A stretch of 64,000 bases of DNA from Microcyclospora pomicola (Eukaryota > Ascomycota > Dothideomycetes > Capnodiales), in assembly GCA_002786065.1 (NCBI GenBank), contig NHNY01000003.1, forward strand, positions 806,001-870,000, written 5' to 3'. Below the pieces are notes generated by a model. That model was not told the origin of the DNA and ran no database searches. It saw nothing but the letters and a program-made list of their open reading frames with translations. Made by a program: the position numbers and the translations under genes. Positions 1 through 10,758 of the stretch are shown piece by piece; positions within the stretch are counted from its first letter, which is position 1, and each line of letters opens with the position of its first letter.

Positions 1-516
1 TTCGTTGGCTGATCATCAGTCTGATCGTTGGCGGGCAGTTGGGGAAACATGATTAATGCTGAGAGTCTGAAGCGCAGGATGTGCTCGCTACTACCTTGTC
101 CCACGCCGGCTGCTGATTCTTAGTCCCCTCACCGAACCCGATCACAGTAGGAGAATCGAACAACGCGAAGCACAACCTGCAACATGCACGCACTTTACAA
201 CTAGTAAGAGTTCCCGGTGCCTTCGAATGTTCAGAGATCATAGAGGTTATCACGACGTGGGAGACCGACAAACGGACGGCAAGACGAGTTGAGGACATCA
301 TTGACATTTCATTGGTTTTCGTTACGTTTATATCTTAATGCTCACGCCAGCTGATGCCAGCTTGCGCAGCTCTTGCAACTGGCCCGGCAGCTATGGAGCT
401 CAGTAGCTCTGTGATCCGACCCTGTTGGTCCGCGACATGCACGAGAAGCCCTAGGGTCAGATGGAGGCTGCGGCGCCGCGGTGCTAAAGCTAGCTCCGAT
501 ACGACTCGATCGCGTC
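1..516. other. 3' flank of lipase gene, no gene seen
   Basis: This is the stretch left of the lipase stop codon. It has only short open frames without recognisable motifs, and I see no RNA gene or repeat. It probably holds the lipase 3' untranslated region. Confidence 0.5.
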
Positions 517-1582
517 CTACTGCAGTGCTTTTTGGGCCGCTTTCGCGGCAGGCGCGACGTAGCCGCAGTACGGGTTGAACAGGGCGCCGGCGAGGTAGAC
601 GTTGCTGTACTGGATGTGGGCGCCGTTGATCGGGTTGGGCCCGGGGTTTTGCGCGGCGTTGCAGTTCTGTTACATTTGTTGGTCAGTATGCTTCGCGATG
701 TTGTCGTCGTTGATCGCTCTAGATGGGAAATGAGGGGAGAGGGCAAAGGGAGGAGTGGAAGACGAAGACGAACCGTCGGCTCAGTGCCCGTGCACATGAA
801 AGTGGTCGCCGCGGTGTTGTTGTTCTGCTTGCTCTCGAAAAATTCCACGCCGTGGTGCTGGAAGCCAAGGATGGTCGGGGGAATCTGCGGGACGCCGTCG
901 TTGTAGTGGGTGGTGCGGAAGTAGAAGGGGACGAGGAAGTTGACGAAGCTGGAGAAGTTGGCGTTGCCGTTGCGCGGCTCACCATACGTGTAGGCGGTCA
1001 CAGGGATGCCCTGGCCGGCGAGCGAGGCGGCGCTCAGGGAGGTCAATGCGCCGCCGAGCGAGTGGCCGGTGACGATGATGGACGCGAAAGGGTGGGCGAG
1101 CTTAGCGGCCTTGACGGTGGCGACGATGTCGTTGGACATGGCGGCGTAGAGCTTCTGGAAGCCCGTGTGGACGGTGCATCCTACGCATCCTCCGGTGCCA
1201 GGGAGGGTGAGGGCTGTGGGGACGAAGTTGAAGTCCTGGTCGAGGTTTCGGGGGAAAGCCGAGCCTCTGAATGCAACGATCACAGTATTGGTCGAGTCCT
1301 CTCGGAAGACGGTGGCCTTGCTGTCGGTGGTGGTGTAGTTGAAGCTGGCGAGGATGCTGGAGTTGTGTGGCAGCGTCGGGCAGTCTTCTGCGTATGCTGC
1401 ACCGGCATATGCAGTGTAGTGTACGATGTTGTCGTATGTGGATTGTGACACTATTCGTGTTTGAGTCAATGTCTGTCATTGCTGCACATGGTTGGCCTTA
1501 GGAAGACCTTACCCGCTGAGGGTGAGCTCGCCGCCGCGACGATGCTTGCCAGCGAGCTGGCCAGGATGAGTTTGGAAAACAT
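517..1582 (-). CDS. Secreted class 3 lipase / feruloyl-esterase-like
   Basis: Predicted extracellular alpha/beta-hydrolase acting on acylglycerols or related esters. Exons are 1513..1582, 774..1450 and 517..666, giving 298 residues. The start at 1582 was chosen because it opens a signal peptide (MFSKLILASSLASIVAAA). Intron 1 (GTAAGG...AATAG) has a TTGACTC branch site. Intron 2 has a GTTCGT donor and a CTGAC branch. The nucleophile elbow GHSLGG and the following YGEPRNGN strand (catalytic Asp region) are typical of Lipase_3 proteins, as is the C-terminal cysteine region after CTGTEP. The fungal FaeA feruloyl esterases share this fold, so the substrate is open. It is divergent from an HsbA gene across about 0.5 kb, which suggests shared control and cooperation at hydrophobic surfaces. 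Family call is firm, substrate is not. Confidence 0.9.
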
Positions 1583-2098
1583 GCTGAACGGGTCTGTCTC
1601 CTGCGAGTCCCCAGTGATGGTGTAAGAGAAGACTGTCGTTCGATTGCCCAGCAAGTTCACGTCAGGAAGGTAGACACTGCTGCCACACCCCAGGTGGGGT
1701 GGTACAGAACATCCGAGCCCAGCAGTTCCATTCCAGAATCGATCTGTCTTGCTTGGGTCGTGCCGAGGAGCGTCAGCGATGGCATCGAGACGGTACACTT
1801 TTACTTTCTCCAGATGAAGCTTAATGCTGCCGTTGCGCTAAGGCACGCTCTGTTCGGCCCCCTCAACTTGACTATTATGCCGTCTCCAGCATGACCAGGA
1901 TCTTGGAGACAGCCTGCGCGTAAACTCAAATCAATGACCTGTCTTACGAGGATCACCGCCGAGGCCTGCTGGATGCAGATACCTCAACCAGAGGATGGCG
2001 TGGGCGGAGGAATGCTTGCTCGACTCCAGTCCATCACTGTCGATTGATCTTGTCATCTCACGTCTGTCCGTCCATCTGTCAACGACAGCATCAACAGC
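1583..2098. promoter_or_regulatory. Divergent promoter region, lipase / HsbA
   Basis: A 516-base space between two divergent start codons, so it must carry both promoters. The 60 bases before 2099 are C/T-rich, as in a fungal leader. I could not pick out a specific operator. Confidence 0.5.
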
Positions 2099-2690
2099 AT
2101 GAAGGTCTCCGTCCTCCTCGCCTCGCTGGCCGGCGCTGCCAACCTCGCCTACGCCGCAGACGCCGTCAGCGTGCAAGCGCAAATCCAGGTCATCAACGCA
2201 TATGCCAACCTGCTCAACAGCGACGTCTCGCAGGTCAACGGATCCGTCCAAGGCGTGGCATGGGCATTGGCCGTTCAGCAAGACGCGGTCAACATCTACC
2301 GACAGGTCCAGAACGGCACCGCACAGGCGAATGCCTCTCCAGCCTTTGGCGACCAAGGATCATACAACATCTCCATTGCCCTGCTCGGCGTGACCAACAC
2401 CGTGAAGCAATCACTGAACACGACTCAATACAAGCAACCGATCTTCGGAGAACTCAGCCCGCTCGTGCTAGGCTCGCTGTACCAGCTCAAGCAAACGACC
2501 GATGTCTTTGGCAAGGCCATCACGGCCAAACTCAGCACTGCCTACGCAAACGCCGCTCCAGCAGTGATTGCTCAGATCGATACGGCATTCAACAGTGCCA
2601 TCGTGGCATATGGCGGAGTCGGTGAGTTCTTGCGCGCGTCTGCACCCTACGAAGACAGCTTACTGATGTGTTTGCGTTCCAGCATCTTGA
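2099..2690 (+). CDS. HsbA-type hydrophobic surface binding protein (copy 1)
   Basis: A small secreted protein of 176 residues: signal peptide (MKVSVLLASLAGAANLAYA) followed by an Ala/Val/Gln/Asn-rich helical domain of the HsbA family. In Aspergillus oryzae HsbA adsorbs to hydrophobic polyester and recruits a cutinase; that role is family knowledge, not seen here. Exons are 2099..2621 and 2683..2690. The intron 2622..2682 has a GTGAGT donor, a TTACTGAT branch and a TTCCAG acceptor, and leaves a last exon of only 8 bases encoding Ala-Ser-stop. That end matches the tail of the neighbouring paralogue (YSS-stop), which supports the splice. Unspliced, the frame would run on into unrelated sequence. 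Several N-x-T/S sites suggest glycosylation. Confidence 0.82.
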
Positions 2691-3665
2691 ACGTAGCTAG
2701 ACAAATGAATGAAATGCCGTCAACGAATGACCAGCCAACTCTCTTACTTTCCCTTGCTTCCTCTCCAATCCACATTGACCTTTAGATGCATGAGGCGTCA
2801 ACACGTGGGCCTGGAGCGGAGAGTATTCTCAAGTGACATGTGCGGCCCTTACAATTATGCGCGTAGAATATGTCAAAAGACCTTAGAAACTGGCCGTAAG
2901 CCGAGGGTCGCATATCCTTGCTCGTCGATCATAGTACATGGACCCAGCACCGCGGGAGGGTGAAGATGATCATATAGCTCCGTCTTTAGCGTTGCCATTG
3001 GCCGTCATGCACGTTTTGTTGCTCCTTGTCGCGATCGAATCGAATGTCTCGGCTGATCGTGCAGCAAAGAACATCATACCTCGAGCAGACCCGTTTTGCA
3101 ACGTTATTCGCAAATTCAAGAGTAGATCGAGCCTCCGAAGTCCGGCAGCGAGAGAAGTTCGAATAATAACATGGGTGCCTGACTAGGTAACTGGAAGCCG
3201 GCCAGTTTCAAGCTGCTGCAGGAACGTTACATTCCCCGCATGATCCCCCTCGATGTCCTACTCCTTCCCCATGCAAGGTTCGTACCGAAAGGTTATCGAC
3301 ACAAACAAACTTCACCTTCGATCCGTCCCCTGTCGACCGACAAAGCATCGTCCGTTTCAAGACATCGCATGCAGAGGTGGTGCATCGGTATGGAACAGAC
3401 GGGACGGAGAGTGTGGAAAAATGTCTCAGGCAGAGGGGTAACGCCAGCAGCGGAGCAGTGACAGGACGTGACGGCTGCTCGTGAGCTCGGATCTTGGGCA
3501 GATAGACGATGTGCGCGCAAGAGAGCCAGTAGAGCATCGTGCATCGTCAGGCCATTCGTTCTTCGGCGTGCTAGACCGCGAATCCAGTCTATCAACACCA
3601 CCCTGGACCTTTGCTTGTTCGACGGACACCAGAGCATCGTTCGACACTCTGCTCAAGCAACCAAG
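2691..3665. other. Intergenic between the two HsbA genes
   Basis: About 1 kb with no supported gene. It should hold the 3' end of the first HsbA transcript and the promoter and leader of the second. Short frames here show no motif. Confidence 0.45.
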
Positions 3666-4214
3666 ATGAAGTTCTCCAGCCTCATCACCATCCTGTCCAT
3701 CAGCGCCACGGTCACCAGCACCCTTGTGCCGCGCGATGCTCCTACGCTCCTCAAGGACATCAACACCATCGGAGGCTACTTGAATAAGACGCTCGCCGAC
3801 ATCAACGCATTCAACAGCGGCAAGGACGGTGTGAACGCAGCCCTCGCCGTCTCCAGCGACGCCAACACCCTCGATGCCGCGCTCAAGAACGCGACCTCTG
3901 ACGCCAAGTCATCCTCCGTGCTGAGCGACTCGGACAGCGCCAACGTGGCTCTGGCTGTCACCGGCCTCCAATCCAACATCTACGCCACCCTGGACGCCCT
4001 GGTGTCCAAGCACTACGACTTCACCGCCGCCTCGCTGGGCTTCTCCGCCGTTGGCATCGTCCACGACACCTTGGTCAACCTGCGGACCGACACCAGCTAC
4101 TTCGGTGGCAACCTCACGTCGAAGCTGTCGCCGGTGCTGAGCAAGTCCGCGCCGCTGATCACGGCCGAGATCGACTACCACTTTGTCCGCGCGGTTCAGG
4201 CGTATTCGAGCTAG
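3666..4214 (+). CDS. HsbA-type hydrophobic surface binding protein (copy 2)
   Basis: Intronless, 182 residues. The ATG at 3666 opens a signal peptide (MKFSSLITILSISATVTS); a longer in-frame frame upstream lacks one, so this start is preferred. A VPRD segment just after it could be a Kex2-like processing site. The rest is a helix-rich HsbA domain with spaced N-x-T/S sites, similar in length, composition and ending to the gene 1 kb to the left. The two look like an old, diverged tandem duplication. Expected to be extracellular or wall-associated, binding hydrophobic surfaces. Codon use is strongly C-ending, which suggests high expression. Confidence 0.82.
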   Translation: MKFSSLITILSISATVTSTLVPRDAPTLLKDINTIGGYLNKTLADINAFNSGKDGVNAALAVSSDANTLDAALKNATSDAKSSSVLSDSDSANVALAVTGLQSNIYATLDALVSKHYDFTAASLGFSAVGIVHDTLVNLRTDTSYFGGNLTSKLSPVLSKSAPLITAEIDYHFVRAVQAYSS

Positions 4215-5345
4215 ATGTTGGGCGACGAGAGATGAATTGAAAGACTGCGTGTTTGGATGGGATATATGATCAAAAGGTGCTTGTTGAGGTTGATATAAAG
4301 GCCTGAAGTAAGGGTCCTGACTGTGGGCACGTCCGAGTGGAACGACAATTGGCTTCAGTTGCCCAAGTGAATCACCTGCCCATATATCCTGCAAGCTCGG
4401 GTACTAGCATTACGAATGATTATGCCATCTATCACGAAGATCTTTACCTGAATACAGTCTGCAAGTTGAATGCTGGTGTAAGAAGTGGTGTATCGCTTGC
4501 CATCCGATGTGGTGCGTAAGTCAGGAAAGCAGATTCGCTGTATACGTGCAATAGATAAGACCACCACCAAATCCGCGTAGACGACAGGTGTAGTCGTCAA
4601 GTACCAAACTCGAAGTATCAACATTATCACGTTGAGCTCGCCACGGAATGATAGCATCAGAATAGCGGTGCCGGTCTGCGTGCTGGCATCCAAGCCGGTA
4701 CGTATGACCTGCCGATCGGCCGAAGAAGAGCTCTTGACATGGCCTGTCTGCGTTCGTGACTTGAGCTTTCAGTCCTTCAGCAATCTCATGATCCTGGTCG
4801 TGTTGATCTTTGACCGGATATCTGTCGTTGTCTCGCCTATCGCGTAGTGGTTCATGTATACATATCACCGGGCTCGCGGCTCAAGCGGAAGACGTCATGA
4901 TAGATAGCCGAGTTGAAGCATGGAAGTGCCACATGGGAGGTCGCGCCACACCATACCTACAGGTATTCACAAGAGTATCTGTGGATGTTTTGCACCGGAG
5001 GTTAACATCTTTCAGGAGTGTGTTGGCACTGTTCAAAGAACAACAACATCATCTTGAGCACGAATTGCAGTACACATGGTCAGCGGCCAAATCTCACAAG
5101 CGACATCCCCGAGTCTTCCGAGAAATCCCGCCGGGTCATTGACTCTGCCCTGATTGGTCGCGTCGGCGGTGCTCCTTTGTGGCGCTCGGCTTGCCTGTTT
5201 GTCCTAAAAACATCTTGCGGTTTCCCAGCAACTTTTCTTCTTCATCGACATCATCACTCTATCTACCACGCACTACCACCTTCAAGACTCCAGTCTCGCG
5301 AATCCCATCTCCTCATAATCCCAACCACATCACACCACAGACACA
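4215..5345. other. Intergenic, includes cytochrome c promoter
   Basis: About 1.1 kb with no supported gene. The right end carries an inverted CCAAT box and a C/A-rich leader directly before the cytochrome c start codon. Confidence 0.5.
5151..5158 (-). promoter_or_regulatory. Inverted CCAAT box upstream of cytochrome c
   Basis: The sequence TGATTGGT reads ACCAATCA on the minus strand and lies about 190 bases before the cytochrome c ATG. CCAAT boxes bound by the Hap2/3/5 (HapB/C/E) complex drive respiratory genes including yeast CYC1. The match is exact; its use here is inference. Confidence 0.5.
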
Positions 5346-6077
5346 ATGCCTAAGGAAGCTGCCGGTTTCTCAGAGGGTATGTTTGCTTCTTCTTCCCAAG
5401 TTGCGCCGCAGAGGACTCGGGTGGTGGCACACGACAGGACCTGGAGACTGCCATGGACTGCATCCATCAATCTACTATGGATGTCCGCGAGTCGGCACGT
5501 CGAAGATGTCTCTGTCCAGCCACACTCTCGATAAGCCTGCATGGCGCATTAATTGATCGATCTTGCCATTGCAGATGCTGACTTTCATCACAGGTGACAG
5601 CAAGAAGGGTGCCAACCTCTTCAAGGTACGATCCACATCACGGCAGCCATCGCATCTCCTCGATTCGACCACGCTGTTCGCCCGTCACACTCACCCGCCA
5701 CATCACGCTGACGATTACCCCAGACGAGATGCGCGCAATGCCATAACTTGAAGGAGGGTGAGGGCAACAAGATCGGCCCCAACCTTCACGGTCTCTTCGG
5801 CCGCCACACCGGTCAGGTCGAGGGCTTCTCATACTCCGACGCCAACAAGCAGAAGGGTATTGAGTGGAACCAGGACACTCTCGTATGTACAATCCGACGC
5901 CACTTCTGCGTCATGGTAATGCGCTCAGAGGCCAAGCTGACGGATATCTTGATCTAGTTCGAGTACCTTGAGAACCCCAAGAAGTACATCCCAGGCACCA
6001 AGATGGCCTTCGGTGGTCTCAAGAAGGGCAAGGACAGGAACGACTTGATCACCTTCCTCCGCGAAGAGACCAAGTAA
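5346..6077 (+). CDS. cycA: Cytochrome c, mitochondrial
   Basis: Soluble electron carrier between respiratory complexes III and IV in the intermembrane space. Four exons, 5346..5376, 5594..5625, 5724..5882 and 5958..6077, encode 113 residues, the normal size. The haem-binding CAQCH motif lies near residue 23-27 with the NLHGLFGR segment after it. The methionine ligand sits in the conserved PGTKMAF segment and the C-terminus ends [10 protein letters not shown]. The joins are in phase and rebuild the family sequence without gaps. There is no presequence, as expected because cytochrome c enters through haem lyase. An upstream CCAAT box fits control by the Hap complex. Confidence 0.97.
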
Positions 6078-7016
6078 ATGTGAGATTGTTCCGTCAAAAC
6101 CTGAGATGACCCATTTTGCTGGGCCGAGCCAAGCAATGTCTGCGATCAGACATGTAAAAATACAATAAATTCCTATTCTTGATCAGGCGACCCTTGCAAT
6201 GGCGATGTGCGATAGGAGGGGACGATTAGGGACTGGTGCATTTGGGAAAGCAGTTGCGCCTGACGAGCTGCTTGTTCCAACTAGATCTGCTATTACTGTT
6301 TGCATTAGGGCATGGCGACGTACGTGTTACAATGAAACTCTTCACTCTACCTGTGCATTGATTTGGAACATGCTGCTTCGAGCTATCCTATCTTCCTTCA
6401 TCACTTCTCGCGTGCCTCGAGATCAGTGTATCGGGCTGGCCTTAGGTGGTGTTGTAGCCTCCTCAGTCACTCACCAAGTTCCCCCTTTTCAATAGCGGAA
6501 GTCTCTCTTTCGTCGGCGCCATATTTGAAATAGACTGATTCTGCCATCCATCATAGCCGTACAGAAGTTGTTGCTATACAGTTCAGCACTACACGATGGA
6601 TGTTCTCCGTTGCCATTGATGCTACGCGGTTTCACTGTTCAATGGCCATCATCGTGCCTTCCTGCTCCTCCTCCTCCGCCACCGACAAGTCTCCAACCTG
6701 AGGCAGCACTCAATGCCATCTTTGCTTGCTGCTCTTCGCGTCCTCACGCGTTACGGTCCATGCACGTGTCAGTCTACATCCATATCGAGGGTCACTCCAC
6801 CTCGTCCCTTCGTTCCATCACATGTCATCTTTGCTCAGGCTCGATTCACCTTCACACAATCTTCACCTCAACATCACATAGGCCTGCCTGTTCAGCTGAT
6901 CACTGCGAGGTCAACATCTGCGTCCAATTACCGCAACCTGCACTTGACGCCGAGTAACAAGCACACGACAACACAACTTTCCCTCTGCTTGCTCGGCTCG
7001 AGCTTCGCAGAACACG
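6078..7016. other. Intergenic, cytochrome c 3' end and Stc1-gene promoter
   Basis: About 0.9 kb without a supported gene. The right part, from roughly 6640, is C/T-rich and reads like a promoter and long leader for the Stc1-domain gene. Confidence 0.45.
6164..6169 (+). terminator. Polyadenylation signal of cytochrome c
   Basis: A perfect AATAAA 87 bases after the stop codon in A-rich sequence, at the expected distance for 3' end formation. Confidence 0.55.
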
Positions 7017-8227
7017 ATGGCCTCTCGACATCTAGCCAACAGGGTGTATGGCAAGAAACACCAATACGGAAATTGGGAGCTTTCCGCTGCCGAGTTCGTT
7101 CCCATCTCAATGTCTCAGCCTCCATCACTTGCTAACGGTCTGATAGGAAAGCAAACTTGCCACCTAAGTAGGCCCATCGAACTACCCTATTGACTGTCGC
7201 GTGACACTGACACACCACAGCATCAAATGCAGACGTTGCGCAAAGGTCAAGCCAGCACGTTTCTTCAGCAATAATCAGCTCAAGGAGCTCGTCACCCACA
7301 TCGGCAACCATAAGAGGATCAAGGGCAAGTCCTACGATGCCAAGACGGCCATGCACATCTGCTGCGAGACATGCTCCGGGAAACCTGCTGTTGAGCTGGA
7401 GTGCTACAAGTGTGGAGTCTGGAAAGTGCTCGATGCTTTCACCAAGGTGCAGCGCAGAAACGGGGATGAAGCGGTATGTCTTGAGTCTGACTGGCCTGGC
7501 GAGACGTGACAGCTTACACATCATGTAGAAATGCCAGAAATGCATGGACGAGATCAAGTCCTTGGAGCCTACTGACTATGACGAGCCCTATGGATCGAGC
7601 GGTGATGACGACGGCGACGATGACGATTCTGACGGCAGTGATGGCCTTGGTTTTGGTGCTGGAGTAAGTTCTGAGAGGCCTTGATCACGATGTGGACTGA
7701 CATGATCATCCTAGACGGTCTACAACTCGACCACCAACAGCATGCGCGACATGTCCATCACCGGTGGCTCATCCTCCATCATCGGATCGCAGTCTGGCGG
7801 CGTAAGTCTCGCCGGTGGTTCCAGCCAGGCCAGCCGAAGCACCTTCGACGACGGGTACTCCGACACCTCCAGCATCTCCGTCATCACGACAAAGCAAGCA
7901 TGGGGTGGAGGACGCACCCCTGTCAAGAAACCCGGCAACGGTAACGATTCGACCAGCTTTGCTAAAGTGCACGCTGTTCTGGTATGTTCACATATATCTG
8001 TGTCTGTACTTTCCATTGGTGGTCCCTTCAGTCACTAACCACAGCCCGTACAGCCGCACAACATCGGTGCCAGAGACTTTCAAGAGAGGCGCAAGCGAGA
8101 GCTCGCGGCGCAGGCGAAGAGCCGAGCCGAGAGAAACGGTGCAGAACCAGATGACCTGGATGATGTACTGGTCGAATCGTCCGAGGATGAAGATGACGAT
8201 GACGATGACGATGACGAGTCTCACTGA
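7017..8227 (+). CDS. Stc1-domain zinc-binding protein
   Basis: Six exons (7017..7093, 7147..7167, 7221..7473, 7529..7663, 7715..7981, 8045..8227) give 311 residues. Exon 2 is a 21-base microexon; including it rebuilds the run EKANLPPNIKCRRC in phase. The N-terminal half has repeated Cys pairs (CRRC, CCETC, CYKC, CQKC) and the ARFFSNNQL segment typical of the Stc1 domain. In fission yeast Stc1 is a tandem-zinc-finger adaptor joining RNAi (RITS) to the Clr4 methyltransferase complex. The C-terminal half is Ser/Gly-rich, then basic, and ends in an acidic Asp run. Domain call is confident. A heterochromatin role is only inferred, since many filamentous-fungal Stc1-domain proteins are uncharacterised. 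Confidence 0.85.
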
Positions 8228-8642
8228 ATTACACGTGGTGCACATTTGCTTTCAGTCGAAATGTTGTTGTGGTCTGGTGTTCGTAGGGTCGTCAGCGTGC
8301 GGATCAAGGGTTGCTTCGCGGAGGGCACCTGTCGTGCTCAGGCAGGGTCATCAAAAGAGCCAGCGTCTAACGAGCGCCGTAGCAGAATGAAGACGTAAGA
8401 AGATAGTAGGCTCTCATGGCTAGTAGACCTTGTACTTGTACTTGTGCTGCATTCAGGCATTTGATGAAGTGATAGCACCTTCTTTCCAGAATCCTCAAAG
8501 ACACAGATGTAATGCAGCTTCACGTGGGTATGCACAACCAGCCTCTTCAGTCCTTCACATACTCGTCTACTGTCGAGGAAACTCGCCGCTTCGCACTCTC
8601 CTGTATACATCTGCATAGACATCTATCTACCTACCGAGCCTT
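8228..8642. other. Convergent 3' region, Stc1 gene / anthranilate synthase
   Basis: About 0.4 kb between convergent stop codons. I see nothing beyond the likely untranslated 3' ends. Confidence 0.45.
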
Positions 8643-10396
8643 TCAACCCCCAATCTCAACGCGATCAACGCCCTTCTGCTGCGCCAGGATCTTCTCCCCC
8701 GTCCCCACCCCACGCACTTCCTCCCCCTGCTGCTCCTCCCAATGCAGCCGCTCCGCCTGCTCGATGCACCGCATGTTGGCCGCCGCCTTGTTCATCGTCT
8801 CCTCGTACTCCTCCGTCTCGTCCGAGTCGAAGACGATCCCGCCGCCAGCCTGCAGGTATGCGATACTGCGTCCCGCCTGGGCCGGGTCGGCTTTGGTGAC
8901 CATGGTGCGCAGCGCAATGCACGTGTCCATGGCGCCCTCGCGCTGCGGGGCACGGCGTGCGCTCGTGCCTGTTGTCGTAGCGAGCTGCTCGGTGCCGTCG
9001 ACAAGGACGGAGTCATAGCCCCAGTATCCCACGGCGCCGGCATAGACGCCACGCTTCTCCGCCTCCAGCTCGGCGATGAGTTCCATGGCGCGGACTTTAG
9101 GAGCGCCGGAGACGGTGCCGGCCGGGAAGATGGAGCGGAATGCGTCGAAGCGAGTCTTGTCCGGGCGCAGCTGGCCCGAGACCTCGGAAACGAGATGCTG
9201 GACGTGCGAGAACTTCTGCACCACCATTAGCTTCTCGACTTTGGTCGTCAGCGGATCGCAGACGCGGTTGACGTCGTTGCGGGCCAGGTCCACCAGCATA
9301 ACGTGTTCGGCGCGGTCTTTGAGCGAGGCGCGCAAGGTGGCGGCAAGCTTTTCGTCCTCCGCGGGCGTGGGGCCGCGCTTCACCGTGCCGGCGATGGGGT
9401 GGGTGATGATGCGGCCTTGGTCGGCGGAGACGAGCAGTTCGGGGCTGGCACCGATGATCTGGAAGTCGGAGCATGAGACGTAGAAGAGGTAAGGGGATGG
9501 GTTGACGGTGCGTAAGTGGCGGTAGATGTTGAAGGGATGTAGAGAGGTGGGTCGGGCGATGCGCTGAGATGGAACAGCTTGAATGATGTCGCCGCTGACG
9601 ATGTGCTGCTTCAGCCGGGTGACATGACCCTCATATCCAGGTTGCCCGATGTTGGAGGTATATTCCTGATCCAGCTCGATCGGTCCTTGTGGCGGTAGGG
9701 GAAGGTCTTTGGACTTTAGGGTGGAAAGAAGGGAGGCGATTGTGCGCCGGCAGGTCTCGTATGCAGTGGAGATCTCAGCAGCAGCCATGTCAGGAGAAGG
9801 GACATGGAGGTAGGTGATGACAACCACTTTCTGGAAGAAGTGATCCACTGCAACAATGGTGTCGAATAGCATGAACATGCTCTCGGGCACTTCCAAGATG
9901 TCCTTCATCGGCCTCTTCGTTTTCGGCTCGAAGTATTTGACACAGTCGTAGCCGACATATCCAATCGCTCCTCCCGTCAACGGTGGTAGTCTCAAGCTGG
10001 GGATCTCTGCCACGCGGTATTGCGCCAGCTCTTCACTGAGACGTGGCAGGGGATCTGCTTCCAATCCATGTTTCGGGCCAGAGACCAGCGTCTTTCGGGG
10101 ATCTGCGCCAATGAAGCTGTATCGGCCGATGGTCTCTGTCGTTGCAGCGGATTCGAAGAGAAAGGAGAGCTTCGATTCGGCTTTGGCAGCAATCTTGAGG
10201 TAGATCGCAGACGGAGTCAGGAATTCCGAGGAGATGGAGGCGCATACTGGGATCAGTGTTGGCGGGTTCTGAAGATCCTTAGATGCTGACACGATTGATT
10301 CTACCTCGCTCAAGGGTGGGGATATGTGAGGCTGTTATGTCTCGTCAGATTGATCAGCCAGGTAGTGTGACACACCGACGAACTCACGCTTGCCAT
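8643..10396 (-). CDS. trp2: Anthranilate synthase component I
   Basis: Converts chorismate plus ammonia (from the glutaminase partner) to anthranilate, the first step of tryptophan synthesis. Exons are 10388..10396 and 8643..10331, giving 565 residues. The first exon is just 9 bases (Met-Ala-Ser). The big frame has no ATG at its left end, and the GTGAGT donor with CATAACAG acceptor restores an in-phase start. The LFES segment near residue 50 corresponds to the tryptophan feedback site of TrpE proteins. The chorismate-binding domain follows, with GDIIQAVPSQR, PIAGT.KRG, LVDLARND and FPAGTVSGAPKVRAMELI, then YAGAVGYWG and QAGGGIVFDSD. No amidotransferase domain is fused, as usual in fungi, where it lies on TrpC. 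No TGACTCA (Gcn4/CPC1) site was found nearby. Confidence 0.95.
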
Positions 10397-10758
10397 TTCG
10401 GCGGCCTATACTAGCAAGGAGGTCTGGGAGAGGTCAGGAACACGAATGGAGCAACGGAGAGCAGCATCTACAGTTTCATGTCCTGATCCTGTGATTACCC
10501 TCTACCTGCCAGTGCCAGACGATATCCCTGTGTCGATAGTATATGCACATCTCAATGCGTGAAGTCGAAAATGAATCAGCGATTCGCACATGCTACACCA
10601 GCCACACCTTGATAAGACTTAAGCTTACTGCCGCGCCACAAACCTTATTCGAGAGCTGGTCATCTCGTGTCTCTGCATTTCACATGTCGCTCTTCTCGCT
10701 CGTGATCGTGACGCGCGACCGAGACCAGACGCTGTGTCACCAGCTTGGCCTGCCCGCC
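10397..10758. promoter_or_regulatory. Divergent promoter region, TRP2 / coiled-coil gene
   Basis: About 0.36 kb between divergent starts. No recognisable binding site was found; I looked for the Gcn4/CPC1 core TGACTCA and did not see it. Confidence 0.4.

Noticed and set aside
8742-9230. Plus-strand frames opposite anthranilate synthase
   Set aside because: Shadows of a highly conserved gene; no independent motif.
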